Program-made: the position numbers and the translations under genes | Shown here: piece by piece, positions 1 through 5,933 of the stretch | Numbering within the stretch: the first letter of the stretch is position 1 | Layout: the number at the start of each line of letters is the position of its first letter | Notes under the pieces: model-generated | What the model saw: the letters and a program-made list of their open reading frames with translations, nothing else | Told to the model about the DNA's origin: nothing | Databases searched by the model: none | From: an uncultured Flavobacteriales bacterium | Lineage (GTDB): Bacteria > Bacteroidota > Bacteroidia > Flavobacteriales > Schleiferiaceae | Assembly: GCA_903821715.1 (NCBI GenBank) | Contig: CAIJMB010000075.1 | Coordinates: 1 to 11,403 of the forward strand | Reading direction: 5' to 3' | DNA length: 11,403 nt

Positions 1-384
1 CAAATCCTTTTGCCACTTGCCGTACTCTACGCCTCAGACCTGGTGCTGAACAATACCGTGTATGCCGCCTACAACGAAGGCTTTGCTTGGGGTTTTGCCG
101 ACAGCCTCGGAATCTATGCTGCCCACCTCGCCGTACTCGCCTACGCACAATTCGCCAAGCCCAAAGCTGAAGGCCTTGCGTGGATGGGCCACAGCGCCGC
201 GAGCAACCTCATTTTCTTTGGACTGAGCAACCTCGCCGTGTGGTACGTCGGCAACGGCATGTCGCTTCCCGCCACCTACGTCGCGGCGTTGCCCTTCCTC
301 GGAATCTCGTTCGGAGCCACCACCCTGTGGGGCTACGCCATTGGCTTTGCGCTGCAGCGCGTAGAGCGCACCGCACAAGCCTAA
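1..384 (+). CDS. Multi-spanning inner-membrane protein, DUF6580-like (3' end only)
   Basis: The reading frame is open from the left edge to the TAA at 382-384, so only the last 127 residues are visible and the start lies outside the window. The piece is strongly hydrophobic, with likely membrane segments at visible residues 2-16, 33-52, 65-83 and 93-118, and a short charged C-terminal tail. The 'LPLAVLYASDLVL' segment and the later 'ATYVAALPF' stretch resemble the small Bacteroidota membrane family I know as DUF6580, whose overall shape recalls ECF-transporter S components. That assignment is from memory of the family pattern. It is convergent with the B12 uptake operon and separated from it by a terminator hairpin, so it is not cotranscribed with it. 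A role in vitamin or metal uptake is possible but only suggested by location; substrate unknown. Confidence 0.72.
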   Translation, partial: QILLPLAVLYASDLVLNNTVYAAYNEGFAWGFADSLGIYAAHLAVLAYAQFAKPKAEGLAWMGHSAASNLIFFGLSNLAVWYVGNGMSLPATYVAALPFLGISFGATTLWGYAIGFALQRVERTAQA

Positions 385-389
385 CTCGG

Positions 390-442
390 TTACTGGCTAC
401 TAGCTTCTGGTCTCTCAAAAGCAACTAGTAACTAGCTACTAG
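390..442. repeat. Short imperfect direct repeat rich in CTAG
   Basis: Two copies of a 14-base unit, TTACTGGCTACTAG (390-403) and TAACTAGCTACTAG (429-442), match at 12 of 14 positions and lie 39 bases apart. The second copy is preceded by a further ACTAG. The stretch sits in the convergent intergenic region just before the terminator hairpin. Four CTAG tetramers fall within it, which is notable because CTAG is rare in many bacterial genomes. Its function is unknown; it could be a degenerate intergenic repeat or slippage product. Confidence 0.5.
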
Positions 443-446
443 AAAC

Positions 447-477
447 GCAAAAACCCGGGCCTTGCCCGGGTTTTTGC
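447..477. terminator. Bidirectional intrinsic terminator between convergent genes
   Basis: A perfect 14-bp inverted repeat, GCAAAAACCCGGGC (447-460) and GCCCGGGTTTTTGC (464-477), encloses a three-base loop CTT. The GC-rich core flanked by A and T tracts gives a stem followed by a U run on both strands. It would therefore serve the plus-strand membrane-protein gene ending at 384 and the minus-strand btuBG operon, whose last stop codon (479-481) lies directly beside it. Confidence 0.92.
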
Positions 478-478
478 T

Positions 479-1510
479 TTATGGCATCCAGATCGCCGCC
501 GTCGGAACGATTCCGGCAGGAACCGTCGCTTCGAGCTGCCCCCCGGCGCTGTAGCGCCGCACTTCACCCGTTTGCTGGAAGTCTTTGGCGTCAAGTACGT
601 AGAGTTGGCGAGTAGCCTGATCGGCGTACAATCCATAGGCCGAGCCCGAAATCCAAGCATAAGCTGGGTAGTCTAAATCCGTTGGATTCATTCGCAGCAC
701 GTCGCCGGTGTATCCGTCACGAATCCAATACAGCACTTGACCGTCAGTGTGAAGCTTCGTGGGGCGATCGCTCGGGTACACGGCGGGATAGGTCGCGGTA
801 ACGCTCCGTGTGGCCAAGTCCACGCGAACGAGTGCGGCGCTGCGGTCGGCTCCGCCCCCACTCCAGTCGGTGTAGCCCGAGCAGAGCACGTACAGCGTAG
901 AACCTAGTTTAACGGCCGAAGTCGGATTGATGCCCACATGAACGGTGGCCAGCACGTCAAGTGTGGATGCGTCAAGCACGGTGAGCGTGCTGTCGGTGCC
1001 GTAGGCTCCGCTGTGGGTAACCCAAAGCTCGTCCTGATGCAGCACCATCGCCTCAGGGCCGCCTGCGAGGTCGACCGAATCGGTGCGCTGAAAGGACGAC
1101 GCACTCACGCGGTACAGTCGGTTGCGGCCCCAGTCGGTGACGGCAAGGTCGCCCCCGCCAAGCACGACGGCGTGCCGCGGTGAGGCGAACCCAGTTGCAC
1201 GACCCACCGAGGCGAGTCCAGGATACTCTAGTACTTCTAAGGCAGCGGCTCCGTTGAGCACCACATAGATACGGTCGGCGTCTGCAGCGATTCCGTTGCC
1301 CAAATTGCCTAAACTACGGCCATTGGCGATGGCAAACGCATCCGTCGTCACGCTGTCGTCCGGCGACCAGTGGGTGAGCGTGGCGGTGCCGCCCATGAAG
1401 GCGCCTTCGTTGAGCACGTAAAGACCTGAATCAAAAGATCCAGGAGTCGTTTGGGGATCGCACGAGGCCAATGCAATCAGGGCCGTAGCGGCAAGTAACG
1501 TAGTGCGCAT
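479..1510 (-). CDS. btuG: BtuG-like cobalamin-binding surface lipoprotein (YncE/DUF5074-type beta-propeller)
   Basis: The 343-residue product begins with a lipoprotein signal peptide, with lipobox L-A-S-C and the lipidated cysteine at residue 17. The mature part has the repeat pattern of a YncE-like seven-bladed beta-propeller: 'GLYVLNEGAF' near residue 29, 'THSGAYGTDSTLTVLD' mid-protein, 'GINPTSAVKLGSTLYVLCSG', and a closing 'DAKDFQQTGEVRRYSAGG...AGIVPTAAIW'. In Bacteroides, BtuG lipoproteins of this architecture sit on the cell surface, bind cobalamin very tightly and cap the BtuB channel. Here the ATG overlaps the last base of the btuB TAA stop (TAATG), so translation is probably coupled, and the upstream riboswitch should control both. 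The btuG name rests on fold, lipobox and operon context. A generic DUF5074 propeller with another ligand cannot be excluded. A strong surface-export signal (acidic run after the cysteine) is not obvious. Confidence 0.85.
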   Translation of the reverse strand: MRTTLLAATALIALASCDPQTTPGSFDSGLYVLNEGAFMGGTATLTHWSPDDSVTTDAFAIANGRSLGNLGNGIAADADRIYVVLNGAAALEVLEYPGLASVGRATGFASPRHAVVLGGGDLAVTDWGRNRLYRVSASSFQRTDSVDLAGGPEAMVLHQDELWVTHSGAYGTDSTLTVLDASTLDVLATVHVGINPTSAVKLGSTLYVLCSGYTDWSGGGADRSAALVRVDLATRSVTATYPAVYPSDRPTKLHTDGQVLYWIRDGYTGDVLRMNPTDLDYPAYAWISGSAYGLYADQATRQLYVLDAKDFQQTGEVRRYSAGGQLEATVPAGIVPTAAIWMP

Positions 1511-3303
1511 TAGTGTGAAGTTTTAGGGGTTGTAGAAATTGGTGTGCTCCATGAGATTCCGAGGTAGCGCCCCGGGAGCGGGTAGCCGAGCTGCAATAGC
1601 ACGGGTGAATTCGTGGCGTTGTACAGGCTGATTTCGAGCGCCGACCGCTTCATTGACCACTGTGCGTGCACGTCGATGTGGCCCTGTGCGGGCAACCAGG
1701 TACCTCGGTCGCTGGACCACGCGGTGGGTGTGGCGGCGCGAAACCTTGGTTCCGCCCGAAATGTCCAAGAGCCGACTTTGCGCGCACCGAGCGCCGAAAC
1801 GGACCACGGGGCCACATAGGGTACGCGCAATCCGAGGTCGTTCACACTGCGTACTGCCTGTGCACGAAACGTTCCGGACCATGCGCCGCGCTTCCAATCA
1901 AGGTGGGCGCTTCCGCCCCAACGCGCGATGGATGCGACGTTGCGCGGGGTCCAGATCGTACCGACGGGCATCCACACGATGGCATCAGTGAGTCGCCCGT
2001 GGTAGAGTTCGGTACCGGCGGATTTGCGGTTAAGGGACGCCCGAACTTCCCAACCGAGCTCGGCGCGCAGCATCGGATTGCCGCCCGGAACCCAAAACAG
2101 ATCGTTCAAGGTCGGGAATCGCTGGTGGCGGTGGGCCTTGAGGCTCCACTGGGTCGACGCTTTTTCGGCCGCGCTCAGCTGAAGCATGGGCAGCATGCGA
2201 CCTGCTTCGGATCCCTGGCTCAAATGACTTAACCCCCAGTGGTAGCGAAGCTTGCCCGGAAGCAAACCCGTTCCGCGCAGCATCGCCTGTACCCTGAGGG
2301 CCGACGCCGGATCCTTGTTGGGGCCTTGCGCCATGAGCCGCGACGCATCTACCGAAGACGAGACGAGCTGCCGAAGAACCCATGCTTGTGCCCGCATCCG
2401 TATGCCGACCGACTGGGCGCGGTTGGTGTCGTGGATTCCGCCAAATTGTTCGTAGTCGTAGCGCTGGGACGTCAGCGTCGCGTACTGCATACTTTGCCAA
2501 TAGACTCGTCCGATCTGCAGCGTTTGGCGCTGAACAACCGTGGCCCGCAGATCGCGCTGTACCGCGCCTTCGCGGCGTATTTGAGTGACGGCCTCGGGCA
2601 GCCCTTGCTGCAGCACGACCAAGTAGGCGGCACCGTCCTGCTTCAGTAGGGTTTGCGTGCCGCGCCATGCCGTTCGGATTTCGGCACGCTGCACCCCGGC
2701 ACCGATTCGCAACTGTCGCTGCCCCAGATAATCGCGGTAGGCGTAGCGGTTGAGGGCGGAACTCACATTGACCCCGAGGTCCGTGCTCTGCCCTGGAAGC
2801 CATACCGACAGGCCAGCGTTGCCCAGCGAAGCGGCCTCGGCGCGGAATTCAGATTGGGCTGACGACCGCAGGCGCAAACCGTCCGCGCTGCGTTCCAGCT
2901 GCAGACCAGAGCTCGGCAGCAGACGCACATCCATGATTCCGAGGTCGGACGCCTGAAGGGCAAGCCCCTCCCACTCGATCCAGGTATGGGTTGACGGTAG
3001 ACCATCAAGCGCTAACCACGCACTTCCACCAGGGACTGATTGGCGAAGGTCAAGGCCTGCTGCGAGCAAGGCCGAAGTATTCACTCCGAGGGCTCGAGGC
3101 GCAATCTGGGCGGTTGCCGGAGACTGAGTGCGCCACATCCCAGCGTCAACCGGAACTTCAGGGAGCGCAAAGTGAAATGTTTCGCGGCCAATGGGATTGA
3201 CTGTGACACGCAGCGTGTCCTCAGCCTGTTGGGCCGACAAGGGCGTCACGGCCCAGAACCAAAAGCCAGCAACCCATAGGCTGCGGAGCAATCGCTGCAT
3301 CAT
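1510..3303 (-). CDS. btuB: TonB-dependent outer-membrane cobalamin receptor (BtuB-like)
   Basis: The product is a 597-residue outer-membrane receptor expected to import corrinoids into the periplasm using TonB energy. The start is set at the ATG at 3303 (or the adjacent ATG at 3300), because it gives a clean signal peptide, MMQRLLRSLW then a hydrophobic core ending LSA/Q near residue 24. A longer frame from 3375 would start inside the riboswitch. 'DTLRVTV' after the cleavage site could be the TonB box. The plug (about residues 65-150) keeps the Bacteroidota BtuB pattern 'LDGLPSTHTWIEWEGL' followed by 'DLGIMDVRLLPSS', but the glycine-rich plug end is degenerate. The rest is beta-barrel-like, alternating and aromatic-rich. 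The last strand 'RYLGISWSTPI' is followed by an eight-residue tail ending in His instead of a terminal aromatic. Function follows from the B12 riboswitch leader and the btuG-like partner. Confidence 0.88.
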   Translation of the reverse strand: MMQRLLRSLWVAGFWFWAVTPLSAQQAEDTLRVTVNPIGRETFHFALPEVPVDAGMWRTQSPATAQIAPRALGVNTSALLAAGLDLRQSVPGGSAWLALDGLPSTHTWIEWEGLALQASDLGIMDVRLLPSSGLQLERSADGLRLRSSAQSEFRAEAASLGNAGLSVWLPGQSTDLGVNVSSALNRYAYRDYLGQRQLRIGAGVQRAEIRTAWRGTQTLLKQDGAAYLVVLQQGLPEAVTQIRREGAVQRDLRATVVQRQTLQIGRVYWQSMQYATLTSQRYDYEQFGGIHDTNRAQSVGIRMRAQAWVLRQLVSSSVDASRLMAQGPNKDPASALRVQAMLRGTGLLPGKLRYHWGLSHLSQGSEAGRMLPMLQLSAAEKASTQWSLKAHRHQRFPTLNDLFWVPGGNPMLRAELGWEVRASLNRKSAGTELYHGRLTDAIVWMPVGTIWTPRNVASIARWGGSAHLDWKRGAWSGTFRAQAVRSVNDLGLRVPYVAPWSVSALGARKVGSWTFRAEPRFRAATPTAWSSDRGTWLPAQGHIDVHAQWSMKRSALEISLYNATNSPVLLQLGYPLPGRYLGISWSTPISTTPKTSH

Positions 3304-3324
3304 CTTCAGGGCGCACTCTTCCCG

Positions 3325-3506
3325 GCACGCTCGGATTATCGTTCGAGGCAGGTCTTCTGGCTCGTTCCCCAACACGCCCCCTTCCCGGTTGCCCAGTGGG
3401 TTGTTGCGGCGTGCGGTGTGTGCGGAACTTACAGCTGCGGGTACAGCTCCGGTATTGCACCGGATTCCCTTTTCAGCACGCGGATTGAGACGTTCTCAGC
3501 GCGTGC
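3325..3506 (-). promoter_or_regulatory. Cobalamin (adenosylcobalamin) riboswitch, leader of btuBG
   Basis: Read on the minus strand, the conserved core lies at 3474-3428: AAAAGGGAATCCGGTG, then the CCGGAGCTGTACCCGCAGCTGTAAG arm in two parts. This is followed by the CCACTG...CGGGAAGG element (about 3398-3380) and the B12 box GAGCCAGAAGACCTGCC at 3363-3347, one mismatch from consensus. A closing stem can be formed by GCACGC (3506-3501) with GCGTGC (3330-3325). No U-tract follows the aptamer, and the btuB ATG is only 21 bases beyond the stem. Control is therefore more likely at translation initiation than by termination. By analogy with known cobalamin riboswitches, ligand binding should repress btuBG. 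Confidence 0.95.
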
Positions 3507-3518
3507 ACCGCGAACGCA

Positions 3519-4388
3519 TCAAAGGTAGTTAAAAAACGCGCGGGCGGCGTTGTGGGCCGACTCTAGCGCCAGCGGCTTGACACCAAACGAGGCTCCGCGG
3601 GCCGTGGCAAACGTAAGCAGAGCTTCTGATGGCAAATTGCCCACCATGTGGTTTTGCGCAAAGGGACATCCGCCCAATCCGAGCAGTGCGGAATCAAAAC
3701 GGCGAATCCCCGAATCCCAGGCCGCGTCAAGCAGTCCGTTGGTCAAGGCCTCGGCTGCCGGCATGTGCAGGTGCAGCCCCAAGGGTGTTGCGCCGGACGC
3801 GTTCCGAACCCTAGCAACCACCTCGCGAATGCTTTGCGGAGTGGCGCTTCCGACCGTATCGCTCACTGAAAGCACGGTGGGCTGCCAGCGATCCACAGCC
3901 TTCTGCGTCCAATCGGCCACTAGGTCAAGCGTACTCGGTTCGCCGTAGGGGTTGCCAAAGGCCATCGACAGATAGACCACGACCTCTTTGCCGGCCGCAT
4001 GGGCACGCTCGATGGCTGGCGTCCATTCGTCCAAAACCTGAAGTTGGCTGCGGTTGGTGTTGCGGCGCTGAAACTGCTCACTAACTGAGAACGGAACCCC
4101 TACGACGTCCACCGCCTGATGCGCCACGGCCCGGTCAATACCTTTGGCGTTGGCGGCGATTACGAGAAATTTATTGCTTCCCTTGTCGGGGGCAAGGGCA
4201 TTGAGCACCTCGACCGAATCCGCCATCTGCGGAATCGCCTTGGGCGAAACGAAGCTCGCGATGTCAATAGTGTCAAAACCCACGGGCAGCAAGCGCCGCA
4301 GGAATTCAATTTTGTCTTTGGTGGCAAATAGTGTCGGGTAGCCCTGCATCGCGTCGCGGGGGCACTCGACCCAAGTTAGGCGTTCCAT
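3519..4388 (-). CDS. Hydroxymethylglutaryl-CoA lyase (HMGL-like TIM-barrel)
   Basis: The enzyme is expected to cleave (S)-3-hydroxy-3-methylglutaryl-CoA to acetyl-CoA and acetoacetate, the last step of leucine breakdown. The 289-residue protein is normal for bacterial members. Visible signatures are 'VECPRDAMQ' (residues 7-15, metal and substrate Arg/Asp), 'FVSPKAIPQMAD' (46-57), 'VPFSVSEQFQRRN' (98-110), 'YLSMAFGNPYGEP' (139-151), 'VSDTVG' (175-180), the metal His pair H206/H208 in 'LHLHMP', and the catalytic Cys241 in 'GLGGCPFA'. The ATG at 4388 is chosen because the family N-terminus begins there; the 55 upstream in-frame residues are Arg-rich antisense-like sequence inside pyrD. The start overlaps the pyrD stop by 13 bases, indicating translational coupling. 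The H-x-H-M-P variant replaces the usual H-x-H-D-T of the lyases, so a related acyl-CoA lyase specificity is possible. Confidence 0.88.
   Translation of the reverse strand: MERLTWVECPRDAMQGYPTLFATKDKIEFLRRLLPVGFDTIDIASFVSPKAIPQMADSVEVLNALAPDKGSNKFLVIAANAKGIDRAVAHQAVDVVGVPFSVSEQFQRRNTNRSQLQVLDEWTPAIERAHAAGKEVVVYLSMAFGNPYGEPSTLDLVADWTQKAVDRWQPTVLSVSDTVGSATPQSIREVVARVRNASGATPLGLHLHMPAAEALTNGLLDAAWDSGIRRFDSALLGLGGCPFAQNHMVGNLPSEALLTFATARGASFGVKPLALESAHNAARAFFNYL
3520..3527 (-). promoter_or_regulatory. Bacteroidota -7 promoter element TACCTTTG for the riboswitch transcript
   Basis: The minus strand reads TACCTTTG, an exact match to the TAnnTTTG element. It predicts a transcript start about four bases downstream (near 3516), roughly ten bases before the 5' arm of the riboswitch closing stem. 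The element overlaps the last codons and the TGA stop (3521-3519) of the upstream lyase gene. A convincing -33 TTTG is not visible at the usual spacing. Confidence 0.65.
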
Positions 4389-5404
4389 GCGGCGGCGAGT
4401 TGGCGAACCATAGCCGGCCCTTCGTAGACCAAGCCCGAATATACTTGCACGAGGTCGGCTCCGGCATTGAGCTTGTCGTGCACGTCCTTGGCGGTCCGCA
4501 CCCCTCCGACGCCGAGTACCGAGGCGGAACTTCCGACAGCTTCGCGCACCCATTCCACGACTTCGGTTGAGCGGCGCGTGAGCGGCGCACCACTGAGGCC
4601 GCCAGCACCGATGGCGTCAATGCGAGCTTGTGGCGTGCGGAGTCCGGTGCGGCCGACCGTGGTGTTGGTTGCGATGATGCCTTTGAGACCGCATTCCACC
4701 GCGAGCGAAGCCGTGCGCTGCACGTGCTCCTTGCTCGAGTCCGGATCAATTTTCACAGCTACCGGCTTGCCTCCGAGGCGCTTGGCTTCGTTGGCCACAG
4801 CCTCAAGCAGCGCACGCATACTGGCCTCGGACTGCAGGTCCCGCAATCCCGGAGTGTTGGGCGACGATACGTTGACGGCGATGTAGTCCACCACGGCGTA
4901 CACGGCGTTGAGGGCCGCGAGGTAGTCGTCCACGGCCTGTTCGTTGGCGGTGGTTTTGTTGCGGCCGATGTTGCCGCCCACGATGAGGTTACAGTGCTTT
5001 GAGGACTTGATTCGTAGGGCGGCCGCTTCGGCACCCCCGTTGTTGAATCCCATTCGGTTGATCAAGGCCTCGTCCTCAGGCAGTCGAAACATGCGCGGCT
5101 TTGGGTTTCCCGGTTGCGGACGCGGCGTGACGGTTCCGATTTCAAGATGGCTAAAACCGAGCGCCTCCCAGGCGCGAAGGGCGACGGCGTTCTTGTCCAT
5201 TCCGGCAGCCAGCCCAAGGGGGTGGCGAAAGGTCAGCCCCATGGCCTGAACTGGGGCGTCGGGGACCGACCCCACGGCCGCACGGAGGGCGGCCGTGGAG
5301 ATTCCGCTCTGTGAAACGATGCGAAGTCCGCCCAGAGCCATATTATGGGCGTGCTCAGCAGAAAGTTGGAATAGCAGGGGGCGAATCAGCGAAGTGTACA
5401 TCAT
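4376..5404 (-). CDS. pyrD: Dihydroorotate dehydrogenase, quinone-dependent (class 2)
   Basis: This peripheral inner-membrane FMN enzyme oxidises dihydroorotate to orotate in pyrimidine synthesis, passing electrons to quinone. The 342 residues include the class 2 N-terminal membrane-associating helix 'LIRPLLFQLSAEHAHNMAL' (7-25). They also include 'GLAAGMDKN' (64-72), 'EIGTVTPRPQPGNPKPRMFR' (88-107), 'NRMGFNNGG' (116-124), 'NVSSPNTPGLR' (178-188) with the class 2 catalytic Ser181, 'VKIDPD' (217-222), 'TNTT' (246-249), 'GGLSG' (268-272), 'GVGGV' (298-302) and 'VYSGLVYEGP' (321-330). The ATG at 5404 (or 5401) is preferred over an in-frame GTG at 5410, which lies closer to the promoter box. The gene is divergent from smpB and overlaps the downstream lyase gene, with which it probably shares a transcript. 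Confidence 0.96.
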   Translation of the reverse strand: MMYTSLIRPLLFQLSAEHAHNMALGGLRIVSQSGISTAALRAAVGSVPDAPVQAMGLTFRHPLGLAAGMDKNAVALRAWEALGFSHLEIGTVTPRPQPGNPKPRMFRLPEDEALINRMGFNNGGAEAAALRIKSSKHCNLIVGGNIGRNKTTANEQAVDDYLAALNAVYAVVDYIAVNVSSPNTPGLRDLQSEASMRALLEAVANEAKRLGGKPVAVKIDPDSSKEHVQRTASLAVECGLKGIIATNTTVGRTGLRTPQARIDAIGAGGLSGAPLTRRSTEVVEWVREAVGSSASVLGVGGVRTAKDVHDKLNAGADLVQVYSGLVYEGPAMVRQLAAAWNA

Positions 5405-5412
5405 GGGCACCT

Positions 5413-5420
5413 CAAAGGTA
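5413..5420 (-). promoter_or_regulatory. -7 promoter element TACCTTTG of pyrD
   Basis: The minus strand carries an exact TAnnTTTG match whose last base is eight bases before the pyrD ATG at 5404. The predicted transcript start is near 5409, leaving a leader of only about five bases. It is the same eight-base sequence as the btuBG promoter box. Confidence 0.65.
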
Positions 5421-5430
5421 GCGCCGGGGT

Positions 5431-5438
5431 TAGATTTG
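5431..5438 (+). promoter_or_regulatory. -7 promoter element TAGATTTG of smpB
   Basis: This is an exact TAnnTTTG match ending four bases before the smpB ATG at 5443, so the transcript should begin at or within a base or two of the start codon. Only ten bases separate it from the oppositely facing pyrD box. Confidence 0.65.
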
Positions 5439-5442
5439 CAGG

Positions 5443-5880
5443 ATGAATCCCGTCATACAAAACCGCCGTGCGCGCTACGAGTACGTCCTCGAAGAGGAGT
5501 TTACGGCCGGCATCATGCTTGCCGGGACCGAGGTCAAGGCGCTGCGCGACGGCAAGGCTAATTTGAGCGACGCCTACGCATACGTCTCTGAGGCCGGTGA
5601 GGTATGGATCAAAAACCTCCATATTTCGGAATTCAAGTTCGGAACCTACGCTAACCACGCTCCGCTGCGCGAGCGCAAGTTACTCCTGAAGAAAAACGAG
5701 CTAAAGAAGATTCGCAAAGAGCTGCAAAACAACGGAATAACCTTGATTCCTTTGAAGCTTTACTTTAGTTCACGCGGATGGGCAAAACTGGACATTGCGC
5801 TGGCTAAAGGCAAGAAGTTCTACGACAAACGCGCCAGCATTAAAGAGCGGGATATTGACCGCGATGCAGCGAGGGAATAA
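5443..5880 (+). CDS. smpB: SsrA-binding protein (trans-translation)
   Basis: SmpB binds tmRNA and brings it to stalled ribosomes for rescue and tagging of the incomplete peptide. The 145-residue length is typical. Family motifs run through the whole protein: 'RRARYEYVLEEEFTAGIML' (8-26), 'GTEVKALRDGKANLSDAYA' (28-46), 'EVWIKNLHIS' (53-62), 'NHAPLRERKLLL' (71-82), 'GITLIPLKLYF' (98-108) and 'AKGKKFYDKR' (121-130), followed by the basic/acidic C-terminal tail 'IKERDIDRDAARE' that becomes helical on the ribosome. The residue after the KR of 'YDKR' is Ala instead of the usual Glu. The start at 5443 matches the family N-terminus. No tmRNA gene is seen nearby. No convincing terminator is visible in the 53 bases to the convergent hydrolase gene. 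Confidence 0.97.
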   Translation: MNPVIQNRRARYEYVLEEEFTAGIMLAGTEVKALRDGKANLSDAYAYVSEAGEVWIKNLHISEFKFGTYANHAPLRERKLLLKKNELKKIRKELQNNGITLIPLKLYFSSRGWAKLDIALAKGKKFYDKRASIKERDIDRDAARE

Positions 5881-5933
5881 GTAGATCGATGTAGGGGACC
5901 GCTTAGGGAGGCCATTAAGAATGAGATCCGAGG

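Noticed and set aside
1666..2232. Plus-strand open frame of 188 codons
   Set aside because: It lies antisense to the btuB-like gene, has no family resemblance and is a by-product of high G+C.
2030..2803. Minus-strand open frame of 257 codons in another frame inside btuB
   Set aside because: The Arg/Pro/Gly-rich composition without motifs marks it as an out-of-frame shadow; the receptor frame has signal peptide and plug motifs.
3325..3506. Transcription-attenuating terminator within the riboswitch leader
   Set aside because: No GC-rich hairpin followed by a U run was seen between the B12 box and the btuB start.
4389..4553. 55-codon N-terminal extension of the lyase
   Set aside because: It is Arg-rich and overlaps the pyrD coding region out of frame; the family N-terminus starts at 4388.
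5405..5440. -33 TTTG elements upstream of the TAnnTTTG boxes
   Set aside because: No convincing TTTG lies 19-21 bases upstream of the boxes here or at the other promoters, so promoter calls rest on the -7 element alone.
5881..5933. Terminator between the convergent smpB and hydrolase genes
   Set aside because: No stable inverted repeat with a T-tract could be found in the 53 bases.
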